A stretch of 64,000 nt of DNA from assembly GCA_009701885.1 (NCBI GenBank), contig WLJH01000014.1, positions 35,449 through 99,448 on the forward strand. The letters run 5' to 3'. The DNA comes from Actinomycetota bacterium (GTDB lineage: Bacteria; Actinomycetota; Actinomycetes; Propionibacteriales; Nocardioidaceae). Made by a program: the position numbers and the translations under genes. Positions within the stretch are counted from its first letter, which is position 1. Each line of letters starts with the position of its first letter. Below are positions 26,807 through 35,569 of the stretch, piece by piece. Under the pieces are notes generated by a model. It was not told the origin of the DNA and did not search any database. It worked only from the letters and a program-made list of their open reading frames with translations.

Positions 26807-27552
26807 AGCCGGAAGGTCTGGCCGCCGTCGACGGCCAGGATCTGCCCGGTCACCCACGAGGCCTCGTCGGAGAGCAGGTAGAGGCAGGCCCCCACCATGT
26901 CCTCGACCCGACCCATCCGCTTGAGGGCCAGGCTGTTGCGCACGATGTCCTTCGCCGCGTCGCCGGCCTGGACCCGGGTGGCCTCGGTGTCGGTGGGCCC
27001 GGGGGCGATCGCGTTGACCCGGATGCGCATGCCGCCGAGCTCGTGGGCCAGCTGCTGGGTCAGCCCGTTCACGCCGACCTTGGCCAGGCCGTAGAACCCG
27101 GAGTAGAGGTAGGCCGCGGTCGAGGACTGGTTGACGATCGCCCCGCCGCCACGCTGCTGCATGGAGGGGTAGACCGCGCGGGTCATCACCAGCGCGCCGT
27201 CCATGTTCACGCTCATGAACTTCCGGTAGTAGTCCCAGTCGACGCTGATCAGCAGGTCGAAGGCCATCTCGCCGTAGATCGCGGCGTTGTTGACCAGCAG
27301 GTCGATCCCGCCGTACGCCGCGGTGACGGCCTCGACCATCGCGGCCGCGGACTCGTGGCTGCTCACGTCGGTGCGCACGAACATCGCCGTGCCGCCGTCG
27401 GCCTCGACCTGCTTGGCCACCTGCTCGCCGGCCTCGGTGTTGAGGTCGGCGACGACCACCTTCGCCCCCTCGGCGGCCAGCGCCTTGGCGTAGGCCTCGC
27501 CGATGCCCTGGGCCGCGCCGGTGACGACGGCGACCTTGTTCTCGAAACGCAT
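26803..27552 (-). CDS. Short-chain dehydrogenase/reductase (Rv0769-like)
   Basis: 249-residue classical SDR. Cofactor motif TGAAQGIG (about 11-18), NNAA, catalytic Ser in NQSSTAAY and YGLAK (Y-x3-K), and C-terminal GQILAVDGGQTFRL. Asp after beta-2 (VVADLN) suggests NAD(H) preference. ATG 27552 has AGAGAGAG upstream and a 20-bp gap after the aldehyde dehydrogenase. Likely oxidises or reduces a hydroxyl/keto intermediate of the pathway. Confidence 0.93.
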   Translation of the reverse strand: MRFENKVAVVTGAAQGIGEAYAKALAAEGAKVVVADLNTEAGEQVAKQVEADGGTAMFVRTDVSSHESAAAMVEAVTAAYGGIDLLVNNAAIYGEMAFDLLISVDWDYYRKFMSVNMDGALVMTRAVYPSMQQRGGGAIVNQSSTAAYLYSGFYGLAKVGVNGLTQQLAHELGGMRIRVNAIAPGPTDTEATRVQAGDAAKDIVRNSLALKRMGRVEDMVGACLYLLSDEASWVTGQILAVDGGQTFRL

Positions 27553-27572
27553 GTGTCGACTCTCTCTGTAGG

Positions 27573-29066
27573 TCAGGCGGGGAAGGCCAGGGTCTTGGTC
27601 TCGAGGTACTCCTCGAAGCCGGCCACGCCCATCTCGCGGCCCAGGCCGGACTGCTTGTAGCCACCGAAGGGAGCGTCCGGGCTGAACCAGACCCCGCCGT
27701 TGACGGCGACCGTCCCGGTGCGGATGCGCCGGGCCACGGCGGCGGCCCGCTCGGGGTCTCCGGCGGTGACGGAGCCGGAGAGGCCGAAGTCGGACTCGTT
27801 GGCGATCCGGACCGCGTCGTCGTCCCCGTCGTGCGGGATGACGACCAGGACCGGACCGAAGATCTCCTCCTGGGCCAGGCGGCTGGTGTTGTCCAGGCCC
27901 GCGACGACGGTCGGCTCGATCCACCAGCCGCCGGCGAGCTCGCCGTCCTTCTCCTGCACGTGGCCACCGGTGGCGAAGGTCCCGCCCTCCTCCTCGGCGA
28001 GGCGGAGGTAGGCCTCGACCCGGTCGCGCTGCACCCGGGAGATCACCGGACCGCAGATCGCTCCCTCGTCGGCCGGGTCGGCGGTGCCGATCGCGGCCAT
28101 GGTGTCCGCGGCCGCCTGCACGGCGACGTCGTACTGCTCCCGGGGCACCACGAGCCGGGTCGTGAGCGCGCAGCCCTGGCCGGCGTGGATGCAGACGGTG
28201 AAGGCGGTGCCGGCAGCGGCCGAGGCCACGTCGGCGTCGTCCAGCACGATCGCGGCCGACTTGCCGCCGAGCTCGAGGAAGACCTTCTTCAGGGTGGGCG
28301 CTGCGGCCGCCATGATCGCCCGGCCGGTCGCGGTGGACCCGGTGAAGGAGACCATGTCGACGCGGGGGTCGGAGGTCAGCCGGGCGGCGACCTCGTTGGA
28401 CCGCGGCGTGACGACGTTGAGCACCCCGGCAGGCATGTCGGTGCGCTCGGCCACGAGGCGTCCGAGCTCCGCGGCCACCCACGGGGTGTCCGGCGCGGGC
28501 TTCAGCACGACCGTGCAGCCGGCGGCGAGGGCCGGACCGATCTTGGCCAGGTTGATCTGGGTCGGCACGTTCCACGGTGAGATCGCCGCGACCACCCCGA
28601 CCGGCTCACGCCGCACGGTGCGCCGGGTGGGGATCCCCATCGGGGCGGCCTCGCCCAGGTCGGTCTCGAACTCGTAGCCCTCGAGCAGGTCCGTGACCCA
28701 CTTCAGCCCCTCCACCGGCACGTCGAAGCCGGCCGCCATCATCATGAAGCCGGGCATGCCGACCTCGGCGGTGGTGAGGGTCTTGAACTCCTCGGCCTCC
28801 TCCAGCAGCGCCGCGTGCAGCTGGCGCAGGCACCGGACGCGCAGGTCGCGGTCGGTGGCCCAGTCGGACTCGTCGAAGGCCCGCCGGGCAGCCGCGATCG
28901 CCGCGTCGACGTCCTCGGCGGTGCTGTCGGGGGCCACGCCGATCTGCAGCCCGGTGGCCGGGTCCAGGATGGGGTACGTCGCTGCGTCAGATGCACCGCT
29001 GAGCTTGCCGTCCACCAGCTGCTGCGGCGCGGGCAGCGTGATGGCCAGGCGCTCCGCGCGGCTCAC
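27573..29066 (-). CDS. NAD-dependent aldehyde dehydrogenase (AldA/Rv0768-like)
   Basis: 497 residues. ISPWNVPTQINLAKIGPALAAGCTVVLKPAPDTP, FTGSTATGRAIM, general-base Glu in FLELGGKS, and nucleophile Cys in HAGQGCALTTR are all intact. C-terminal PFGGYKQSGLGREMGVAGFEEYLETKTLAFP. It would oxidise an aldehyde to the acid in the CYP51 operon. GTG 29066 overlaps the SnoaL-like gene's stop by 4 bp. Confidence 0.95.
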   Translation of the reverse strand: MSRAERLAITLPAPQQLVDGKLSGASDAATYPILDPATGLQIGVAPDSTAEDVDAAIAAARRAFDESDWATDRDLRVRCLRQLHAALLEEAEEFKTLTTAEVGMPGFMMMAAGFDVPVEGLKWVTDLLEGYEFETDLGEAAPMGIPTRRTVRREPVGVVAAISPWNVPTQINLAKIGPALAAGCTVVLKPAPDTPWVAAELGRLVAERTDMPAGVLNVVTPRSNEVAARLTSDPRVDMVSFTGSTATGRAIMAAAAPTLKKVFLELGGKSAAIVLDDADVASAAAGTAFTVCIHAGQGCALTTRLVVPREQYDVAVQAAADTMAAIGTADPADEGAICGPVISRVQRDRVEAYLRLAEEEGGTFATGGHVQEKDGELAGGWWIEPTVVAGLDNTSRLAQEEIFGPVLVVIPHDGDDDAVRIANESDFGLSGSVTAGDPERAAAVARRIRTGTVAVNGGVWFSPDAPFGGYKQSGLGREMGVAGFEEYLETKTLAFPA

Positions 29067-29707
29067 GCGCCGGCCCCGGTCGTCGCCTCGGGCCCGGTGG
29101 GGACCTGGGTGACGTACTCCCCCGCCTCGACCGGCGGCGGCCAGACGGTGGAAGGGAGGTCGGCGAGGTGGTAGTGCCCGGGCACCTCGTGCCCGAACAC
29201 CGACATCCGCTTCAGCAGCGGCTCCGGTGCCTTGCCCGACTCCAGGATCTGCATGAACGTGTGGGTGGTCGACGGCATGTCGAACCAGTCGCGCTGCCAG
29301 GCGATCATCAGCTTGCCCTCGTCGGGGCCGGGGCCCTGCCGCTCCACGCCGAACCAGGACCCGCCGATGCCGAGGATCTCGAACTCCTTGCCGGAGTCGT
29401 CGAGGATGCCCGAGCGCTGCTTCCAGAAGCCGACGACCATGCCCTTGGCCTCGTCCATCACGGCACAGACGTAGTCGTAGTGCCAGCCGTCGAAGCCGTC
29501 CATCTCGATGCCGATGGCCCAGTCGCGGATCTGGTCGCGGCCCACGGCCATGAAGTGCTCGTCGTGGCTGTACATCCAGCCGTAGTTGGCGTCCACGGCG
29601 TAGGACTCCGCGAGCACCCGCCAGTCGCCGGTGCGCTCGGCCTCGCGGTTCACCGCGAGCCACCCCTCCCAGAACTCCTCGAGCTCGGCGCGGGTGATGG
29701 TGCTCAT
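29063..29707 (-). CDS. SnoaL/NTF2-like protein
   Basis: 214 residues. NTF2-like cone fold suggested by ELEEFWEGWLAVNREAERTGDWRVLAESYAVDANYGWMYSHDEHF and MDGFDGWHYDYVCAVMDEAKGMVVGFWKQR, typical of SnoaL or ketosteroid-isomerase-like proteins. M. tuberculosis has an NTF2-like protein (Rv0760c) near its CYP51, but it is shorter. The C-terminal 60 residues here are an extension. Role possibly isomerase, hydrolase or binding of the P450 product (inference). ATGA overlap with the ferredoxin gene. Confidence 0.83.
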   Translation of the reverse strand: MSTITRAELEEFWEGWLAVNREAERTGDWRVLAESYAVDANYGWMYSHDEHFMAVGRDQIRDWAIGIEMDGFDGWHYDYVCAVMDEAKGMVVGFWKQRSGILDDSGKEFEILGIGGSWFGVERQGPGPDEGKLMIAWQRDWFDMPSTTHTFMQILESGKAPEPLLKRMSVFGHEVPGHYHLADLPSTVWPPPVEAGEYVTQVPTGPEATTGAGA

Positions 29708-29937
29708 CGGTCCTCCTCGGACGTGGGGTCGGGTGCGGGGTCGACGATCGTGAGGGCGAAGGCCGGGCAGTACCTCACGGCTGCCTCGACCTGGGGCCGC
29801 AACGACTCGTCGGGGTGGGGCTCGAGGACCTCGACGACGTCGGCGGCCTCGTCGAAGCCGAAGACGGTCGGCGCCTCGGCCTGGCACATCTGGTGGCCCT
29901 GGCAGATGTCCAGGTCGGCCACCACGCGCACGGTCAT
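29704..29937 (-). CDS. P450-associated [3Fe-4S]-type ferredoxin
   Basis: 77-residue ferredoxin. Cys spacing C-x5-C (DICQGHQMCQAEAP) and distal C-P (VRYCPAFAL) fit a single-cluster P450 redox partner like Rv0763c. Its gene overlaps the CYP51 stop by 4 bp and the SnoaL-like start by 4 bp, so stoichiometric production with the P450s is likely. No ferredoxin reductase lies in the operon. The FprB-type fusion at 12-14 kb is a candidate. Confidence 0.94.
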   Translation of the reverse strand: MTVRVVADLDICQGHQMCQAEAPTVFGFDEAADVVEVLEPHPDESLRPQVEAAVRYCPAFALTIVDPAPDPTSEEDR

Positions 29938-31343
29938 CGCGCGGAGCCCGTCGCACGGCGCCGGTAGCGGGCGCGGCAGGGTCGCTGGAGCTGGATGACC
30001 ATCTTGGAGTAGTCGTCGCGGTAGGTCTCGCTGGGCTGCACCAGCTCGAACTCGAAGTCGCGCAGCAGCACCGAGAAGATCGCCTTGATCTGCATCATGG
30101 CGAACGCGTTGCCGACGCAGCGGTGCTTGCCGGCACCGAAGGGGATCCAGGTCCAGCGGTTCTGGAGGTCCTCCTGCCTCCCGTCGAGGTAGCGGCTCGG
30201 GTCGAAGCGCTCGGGGTCGGGGAAGTCCTCGGCGAGCCGGTTCGACACCCGCGGCGAGGAGGCGACGATCGTCCCGGGCGGGATGGTGCGCCCGGCCAGC
30301 TCGATCTCCTCCTGGACCAGGCGCATGAGGATGATCAGCGGCGGGTGCAGGCGCAGCGTCTCCTTGATCACCGACTCGAGCCGCGGGATCGAGCGCAGCG
30401 CCTGGAAGGAGATCTCGACCTTCGTGCCGTCGCCCGGGTCGGCGTACAGCTCGTCGAGCTCGGCGACGACCTCGGCCATCTGGTCCGGGTGCCGCATCAG
30501 CTCGATCAGGGTCCAGGCCGAGGTGCCGGACGAGGTGTGGTGGCCGGCGAAGAGCATGGAGATGAAGACGCCGGTGATGTAGTCGGCGCTCATGTCCAGC
30601 GAGATCAGCACGTCGAGCAGGTCCCGCTCCTCCCGGGCGACGGTGCCCCGGGCGCGGCGACGGTCGATGATCCCCTGCACCAGCTCGACGAGCACCGCTC
30701 GGGAGCGGTCGCGGACCTCGAAGGACTCCACGCCCTCCATGTAGGCGTCGACGTAGGCCAGCGCGTCGGTGCCGCGCTCCAGGCCGTGGTACGCCTCGGC
30801 GAACCGGGCGTCGATCTCCTCGCGGAACGGCAGACCCACCAGGCACGCGGCGGTGTTGTAGATCGTGAGCTCGGCGAAGAAGTCGAGCAGGTCGACCTCG
30901 CCCTCGTCACCCCACCCCGCGACCATCCGGTTGATCTCGTTCTCGATGGTGCGGGCGTGCCCACGCATCTGGTCACCGCGCAGCGCCTGGTTCTTCAGCG
31001 CCTGCTGGCGCTCCTCGGGAGAGGCGTCGAAGACCACGCCCTCCCCGAAGATCGGCGTCATGAAGGGGTACGCCGCCGCCTGGTCCAGCGTGGTGTCCGG
31101 GGCCTTGAAGAACTGCTCGTTGACCTCGGCGCCGGTGACCAGCACGACGTCCTTGTCCGCCAGCCGGAACCGGCCGATGTCCCCGCACTCGGCGTGCACG
31201 CGCTCCAGCAGCGCGACCGGGTCGGTGCGCAGCTCGGCCAGGTGCCCCCAGCCGTCCTCGTCGGGGATCGCGAAGGAGACCTCCGGGATCGCCTCGATGG
31301 CGGCCGGCCGCTGGTGCGGCGGACGCTCGTGGGTGGTCGTCAC
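29934..31343 (-). CDS. cyp51: Cytochrome P450 of family CYP51 (sterol 14-alpha-demethylase)
   Basis: 469 residues and closely similar to M. tuberculosis CYP51: YPFMTPIFGEGVVFDASPE, LLDFFAELTIY, the I-helix FAGHHTSSGT, LKETLRLHPPLIILMR-type ExxR region, and heme loop WIPFGAGKHRCVGNAF with the Cys ligand. CYP51 removes the 14-alpha methyl of sterols as formate using electrons from a ferredoxin. Bacterial physiological substrates are mostly unknown. The GTG start overlaps the SDR stop by 4 bp. About 20 extra N-terminal residues precede the conserved WGHLAELRTDP start. Confidence 0.96.
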   Translation of the reverse strand: MTTTHERPPHQRPAAIEAIPEVSFAIPDEDGWGHLAELRTDPVALLERVHAECGDIGRFRLADKDVVLVTGAEVNEQFFKAPDTTLDQAAAYPFMTPIFGEGVVFDASPEERQQALKNQALRGDQMRGHARTIENEINRMVAGWGDEGEVDLLDFFAELTIYNTAACLVGLPFREEIDARFAEAYHGLERGTDALAYVDAYMEGVESFEVRDRSRAVLVELVQGIIDRRRARGTVAREERDLLDVLISLDMSADYITGVFISMLFAGHHTSSGTSAWTLIELMRHPDQMAEVVAELDELYADPGDGTKVEISFQALRSIPRLESVIKETLRLHPPLIILMRLVQEEIELAGRTIPPGTIVASSPRVSNRLAEDFPDPERFDPSRYLDGRQEDLQNRWTWIPFGAGKHRCVGNAFAMMQIKAIFSVLLRDFEFELVQPSETYRDDYSKMVIQLQRPCRARYRRRATGSAR

Positions 31344-32122
31344 ATGTCCTCCACTGGGGCTTCGGGCGAGACCTCGACGAGGTTGAGGTGGACCCCGCGA
31401 GGGGCGTCGAGGATGGCGCGGATGGCATCGGCGTGCGGCTGGGGCTGCAGGAAGTGCGGGTGCCGGGCGTGGCCGAAACGGCCCCAGGCGTCGAGGACCT
31501 TGGCGGCCTCGGCGGGGTCCCAGTCCATGCCCATCTCGCTCCAGGTGGGCCCGGGCCGCACGATCGAGACGCGGACGCCGGTGCCCTCCAGCTCCATCTG
31601 CATGGCGTGGGCCAGGCCCTCGAGGCCCCACTTGCCGGCGGTGTAGGCACCCATGAAGGGGCGGGCGCGCACGGCGACGTCGCTGGAGAGGACCACGAGG
31701 TCGCCGCGGCGGCGCTCGACCATGCCGGGCACGAAGGCCCGGACCAGCCGGTGGGTGCCGACGACGTTGACCTCGAGCTCACGGGAGATCCGGTCGCTGT
31801 CGACCTCGTGGATCGTGCCCGGGGCCAGCTGCGCAGCGCCGGAGACGACCGCCTCGACCTCGCCGAGGTCGGCCACGACCTTGGCCGCGAACTCCTCCAC
31901 CGACTCGGTGGAGGCGACGTCGAGCCGGTGCCCGACGGCCTCGCCACCGGCGTCCCTGACCTGCTGGACCAGCTCGACCAGCCGCTCCTCGCGCCGCGCT
32001 CCCAGCGCCACGGGGTAGCCCGCGGCCGCCAGGGTGAGCGCCGTGGCGGCACCGATGCCCGAGGAGGCACCGGTCACGACGACGGGCCGCCGCTCGGGCC
32101 GTGCGTACTTCTCGCGACCCAC
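31340..32122 (-). CDS. Short-chain dehydrogenase/reductase (Rv0765c-like)
   Basis: 260 residues. TGASSGIGAATAL (about 17-29), RR after beta-2 (GARREERL) pointing to NADP(H), catalytic Ser in VVLSSDVAV, YTAGK, and RPGPTWSEMG. It lies between the two P450 genes as in the M. tuberculosis CYP51 locus. GTG 32122 is 1 bp after the P450 stop. Its own stop overlaps CYP51 by 4 bp. Confidence 0.92.
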   Translation of the reverse strand: MGREKYARPERRPVVVTGASSGIGAATALTLAAAGYPVALGARREERLVELVQQVRDAGGEAVGHRLDVASTESVEEFAAKVVADLGEVEAVVSGAAQLAPGTIHEVDSDRISRELEVNVVGTHRLVRAFVPGMVERRRGDLVVLSSDVAVRARPFMGAYTAGKWGLEGLAHAMQMELEGTGVRVSIVRPGPTWSEMGMDWDPAEAAKVLDAWGRFGHARHPHFLQPQPHADAIRAILDAPRGVHLNLVEVSPEAPVEDM

Positions 32123-32123
32123 C

Positions 32124-33368
32124 TCAGCGCGCCCCGGCTCGGGGGGTGACGGTGATCGGCAGCCGCGCGAAGCCGCGCACGTTGGCGGAGTAGAAGCGCA
32201 CCGACCGGTCGTGGTGGACCTCGAGGTCGCACACGCGGTCGACCAGGGCCCGCAGGACCAGGCGCGCCTCGAGCCGGGCGAGGTTGGCGCCGAGGCAGAA
32301 GTGCCGGCCGCCGCCGAAGCTGACGTGCTCGGCGAGCTCGGCCGGGCTGCGGTGGACGTCGAAGCGGTCGGGGTCGGTGAAGACCCGGTCGTCGTGGTTG
32401 GCCGCGCCCAGGGCCAGCAGGAGCTTGCTGCCGGCCGGTGCGGTCACCCCGTGCAGGGACAGGTCGCGGGTCACCAGCCGGGCGACGTACTGGGTCGAGG
32501 CGTCGTAGCGCAGCGTCTCCTCCACCCACGGGTCCACGAGCGGACCGGTCGGGTCGGCGAGCACCTCGCGCAGCTGCGCGGGCTCCCCCGAGAGGTGGTG
32601 GAGCGCGTTGCCCAGCAGCTTGGTGGTGGTCTCGTTGCCGGCCACGACCATGAGGAAGAGGAAGGCGGTGATCTCGGCGTCGGTCATGCGGCCCGACTCG
32701 TCCTCGGCGTTGAGCAGCGCGCTGGTGAGGTCGTCGGAGGGGCGGCGGCGCCGCTCGGCGAGCATGTCGGCGTAGTAGGCGAAGAGGGTCATGCTGGCCT
32801 CGATGCCGGCGGGGGGCACGTCGCGCAGGCCGTCCTCGCGGTGCACCAGCAGGTCGGAGAGACGCCGCACCTCGGCGCGGTCGGACTCCGGCACACCCAT
32901 CATGTCGCTGATGACGTCCATCGGGATCCGCCCGGCCACGTCGGTGATCCAGTCCAGGGAGGGGCCGCGCTCCAGCGCCGCGTCGAGGTACGCCGCCGTC
33001 AGCCGCTCCACGGTCGGCCCGAGCTCGCGCACCCGTCGGGGGGTGAAGGCGCGCGAGACCAACCGACGCAGCCGGGTCGCCTCGGGGGCGTCCATCGCCA
33101 GGAACGACATCACCAGGTGCGCGTGCTCGTTCCACGCGCTCGCGTCGAGGGTGACCCCCATTCGGTTGGAGAAGCCCTCGTCGTCACGGGTCGCGCGGTG
33201 CACGTCGGCGTGCCTGCTGAGCACCCAGTAGTCGTGCTCGACGTTGTGGAAGAGCGGCGCCTCGTCGCGCAGCAGGCGGTACCACGGCAGCGGGTCGTCC
33301 TGCACGGCGTGCTCGTAGATGTCGAAGCCGGCGACGTCGCGCGTGGCCGGCTCGTGGGTCAGCGTCAC
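32124..33368 (-). CDS. Cytochrome P450 (CYP123-like position)
   Basis: 414 residues, a soluble actinobacterial P450. I-helix MVVAGNETTT (about 245-254), ExxR in WVEETLRYDAS, and heme loop FGGGRHFCLGANLARLEARL. N-terminal DIYEHAVQDDPLPWYRLLRDEAP is typical of steroid/terpene-acting bacterial P450s. In M. tuberculosis the corresponding slot next to CYP51 holds CYP123. Family membership was not tested here. GTG 33368 overlaps the TetR stop by 4 bp. Confidence 0.93.
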   Translation of the reverse strand: MTLTHEPATRDVAGFDIYEHAVQDDPLPWYRLLRDEAPLFHNVEHDYWVLSRHADVHRATRDDEGFSNRMGVTLDASAWNEHAHLVMSFLAMDAPEATRLRRLVSRAFTPRRVRELGPTVERLTAAYLDAALERGPSLDWITDVAGRIPMDVISDMMGVPESDRAEVRRLSDLLVHREDGLRDVPPAGIEASMTLFAYYADMLAERRRRPSDDLTSALLNAEDESGRMTDAEITAFLFLMVVAGNETTTKLLGNALHHLSGEPAQLREVLADPTGPLVDPWVEETLRYDASTQYVARLVTRDLSLHGVTAPAGSKLLLALGAANHDDRVFTDPDRFDVHRSPAELAEHVSFGGGRHFCLGANLARLEARLVLRALVDRVCDLEVHHDRSVRFYSANVRGFARLPITVTPRAGAR

Positions 33369-33952
33369 AGGTGGCCCTCCATGATGGCGGCGACGACGGG
33401 GTCGAGGCGGTCGGCGAGGTCGGTGTAGGCGATCAGGCCCATGCCGCTCTGGAGCAGCGCGCCCGAGAAGGCCATGACCAGCGCCTCCAGGACCGCGTCG
33501 ACGCGGTCCCGCGGCACGTCGTCGCCGATGGCTGCGGCGAAGCGGGCCAGGAACTCCCCGCCGATGCGCAGCCGCAGCCGCTCCACGTCGGGGTCCGAGC
33601 TCAGCAGCGCCGGGGTGACGGCGGCAGCGAGCTCGGGTGCCGCGGCCATGTGCTCGCACAGCGCCCGCGTGGTCGAGCGCAGGCGGGCCAGCGCGTCCGT
33701 GCCGGTCGGCTCGGGCCGCTCGGCGTCGAGGTAGCGCCAGAAGAGCTCGGCAAAGAGGTGGTTCTTGCTCGCGACGTAGGTGTACGCCGTCGCAGGCGAG
33801 ACCCCCGCCCGGGCCGCCACGGTGCGCACGGTGAGGGCCTCGTGGCCGACCGCCCGCAGCTCCTCCCCACCGGCCTCGAGCAGACGCTCCAGGGTCTCGG
33901 CGCGGCGGCCGTCGACGACCTGCCGCGCGACGATGGACACTTGACTGGACAC
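33365..33952 (-). CDS. TetR-family regulator heading the CYP51 operon
   Basis: 195 residues. HTH in ALTVRTVAARAGVSPATAYTYVASKNHLFAELFWRYL (about 38-74). The C-terminal ligand domain is unlike KstR itself. The first GTG (33952) is chosen because TAACTT lies exactly six bases upstream with no ribosome-binding site, giving a leaderless mRNA. A 14-bp palindrome overlaps this start codon, and a KstR-type box covers the -10 region. It is the first gene of the 12-gene unit, so it probably autoregulates the operon. Confidence 0.92.
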   Translation of the reverse strand: MSSQVSIVARQVVDGRRAETLERLLEAGGEELRAVGHEALTVRTVAARAGVSPATAYTYVASKNHLFAELFWRYLDAERPEPTGTDALARLRSTTRALCEHMAAAPELAAAVTPALLSSDPDVERLRLRIGGEFLARFAAAIGDDVPRDRVDAVLEALVMAFSGALLQSGMGLIAYTDLADRLDPVVAAIMEGHL

Positions 33953-33976
33953 GTGTCCAAGTTAGAACCTGTTCCA
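33946..33976. promoter_or_regulatory. Composite operator of the CYP51 operon: TetR palindrome plus KstR-type box
   Basis: TGGACACGTGTCCA (33946-33959) is a perfect 14-bp palindrome over the start codon of the TetR gene. Three bases away, TAGAACCTGTTCCA (33963-33976) matches all fixed positions of the mycobacterial KstR consensus TnnAACnnGTTnnA. It overlaps the -10 (TAACTT, 33964-33959). GTTCC-agca-GGAAC (33971-33984) adds a third short inverted repeat. The divergent plus-strand binding-protein gene starts 93 bp away and may share control. Confidence 0.7.
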
Positions 33977-34069
33977 GCAGGAACGCAAGCACCTCGGATC
34001 CACGCCCCGGACGTGACCCAGGTCTCACCGTCTCGTTGACCCACCGAACCCGTCCCCCTCGGAGGCCCC

Positions 34070-35569
34070 ATGCACCGCCGCTCCCGTCGGCCCCTGGCGC
34101 CACGTCTGGTGCTGGCCTCCTCGGCCGCACTCCTCCTCGCCCTCACCGCCTGCGGGTCCCGGGTCGACGCCGACACGATGGCCCGGATGAACAGCCAGGG
34201 CGTGCTCGTCGGGACCGACGGCCAGCCGATCGCTGCCGAGGACGGCGCCGTCCCCGGTGCCGTCGGCGGAGCCCCCGGGTCCGGCGCGGTCGGCTCCGGC
34301 GCCAGCGGCGGGGGCACGACCACCGGCGGCACCAGTGGCGGCTCCGGAGGTGGGCCCGCTGCCGGCGGCGACGCACCGACCGGCGAGGGCGCCACCGCCG
34401 CCGACGGCGGTGTCGAGGCGGGGTCCTGCGAGGGCTTCGAGAACTCGACCGGCATCACCGACTCCGAGATCACGATCGCGAACGTCGCCGACATCTCCGG
34501 CCCGGTGCCGGGCCTGTTCCAGGCCGCCCAGGACGCCACCAAGGCCTTCGTGACCTACTACAACGCGACCAACAGCAAGGGCATCTGCGGCCGCTCGCTG
34601 CGTCTGTCGGCCCTCGACACCCGCTCGGACTCCGCCGGGGACCAGCAGGCCTACACCCGGGCGTGCGCGGAGACCTTCGCCGCGGTCGGCTCGGTCTCGA
34701 GCCAGGACCAGGGTGGGGCAGCCACCGCCGAGTCGTGCGGGCTGCCGGACCTCCGCGCGTTCACCGTCACGCCGCAGCGCGCCGAGTGCTCCAGCTGCTT
34801 CTCGTCGTACTCCATCAAGCCGAACCTGTTGGCGCAGTCCTTCTACTCCTACTGGACCGACCGCGAGCCGCAGGCGTCGCAGAAGGTGGCGGTCTACTAC
34901 GTCGACGTGCCGGCCGCGAAGGTCAACGCCGAGAGCTTCGCCGCCGGCTGGGACGCCCAGGGCGGGGAGACCGTGCGGGTGCAGGGCATCGCGACCTCGG
35001 AGTTCAACTACGCGCCGTACGCCCAGCAGATGAAGGACGACGGCGCGGGGCTGGTGATGTACTTCGGACCCTTCCAGTTCACGATCCGGCTGCAGGAGGC
35101 CATGGCCCAGCAGGGCGTCGACGCGGTCTTCCTCACCGATCCGACGGTCTACGACACCCGCTACGTCCAGCAGGGCGGCGAGGCCGTCGACGGCACCTTC
35201 GTCTACTCCGTCATCCAGCGCTTCGACGACGCGAGGATCCCCGAGATGGTGCTCTACCGGCAGTGGCTGGAGCGGACCGCGCCCGGCTCGGTGCCCAACT
35301 ATTACGGCCTCTTCGCCTGGTCCGCGGCCCGGCTCTTCGTGCAGAAGGCCACCGAGCTCGGCGGGAAGCTGACGCGCCCGGCGCTCGTGCAGGCCCTCCG
35401 CGGGGTGCGGGAGTGGGACTCCAACGGCATCCACGCCCCCATGCAGGTCGGCGCCAAGACGACCCCCGGCTGCGTCAAGATGCTCCAGCTCGACGGCAGC
35501 ACGTGGAAGCAGGTCTCCCCCGGCGACTTCCTGTGCGGACGGGTCTTCGACACCGGGGTGGGTGGCTGA
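34070..35569 (+). CDS. ABC-transporter substrate-binding lipoprotein, branched-chain amino-acid type
   Basis: 499 residues. Lipobox LTACG at about 25-29. A Gly/Ser/Ala-rich tether (about 58-120) leads to a Leu/Ile/Val-binding-protein fold (ITIANVADISGPVPGLFQAAQDATKAFVTYYNA…, YYGLFAWSAARLFVQKATELGG). Several Cys (ECSSCFSS and others) are unusual. No permease or ATPase gene lies nearby, so it is an orphan here. ATG with GGAGG 5 nt upstream. Divergent from the CYP51 operon, and its TGATG overlap with the next gene indicates coupling. Confidence 0.88.
   Translation: MHRRSRRPLAPRLVLASSAALLLALTACGSRVDADTMARMNSQGVLVGTDGQPIAAEDGAVPGAVGGAPGSGAVGSGASGGGTTTGGTSGGSGGGPAAGGDAPTGEGATAADGGVEAGSCEGFENSTGITDSEITIANVADISGPVPGLFQAAQDATKAFVTYYNATNSKGICGRSLRLSALDTRSDSAGDQQAYTRACAETFAAVGSVSSQDQGGAATAESCGLPDLRAFTVTPQRAECSSCFSSYSIKPNLLAQSFYSYWTDREPQASQKVAVYYVDVPAAKVNAESFAAGWDAQGGETVRVQGIATSEFNYAPYAQQMKDDGAGLVMYFGPFQFTIRLQEAMAQQGVDAVFLTDPTVYDTRYVQQGGEAVDGTFVYSVIQRFDDARIPEMVLYRQWLERTAPGSVPNYYGLFAWSAARLFVQKATELGGKLTRPALVQALRGVREWDSNGIHAPMQVGAKTTPGCVKMLQLDGSTWKQVSPGDFLCGRVFDTGVGG

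Noticed and set aside
33365..33952. Naming this TetR as KstR because a KstR box lies in its promoter.
   Set aside because: The HTH and ligand domain do not resemble KstR beyond the general family; the box only implies that KstR-like control may exist.
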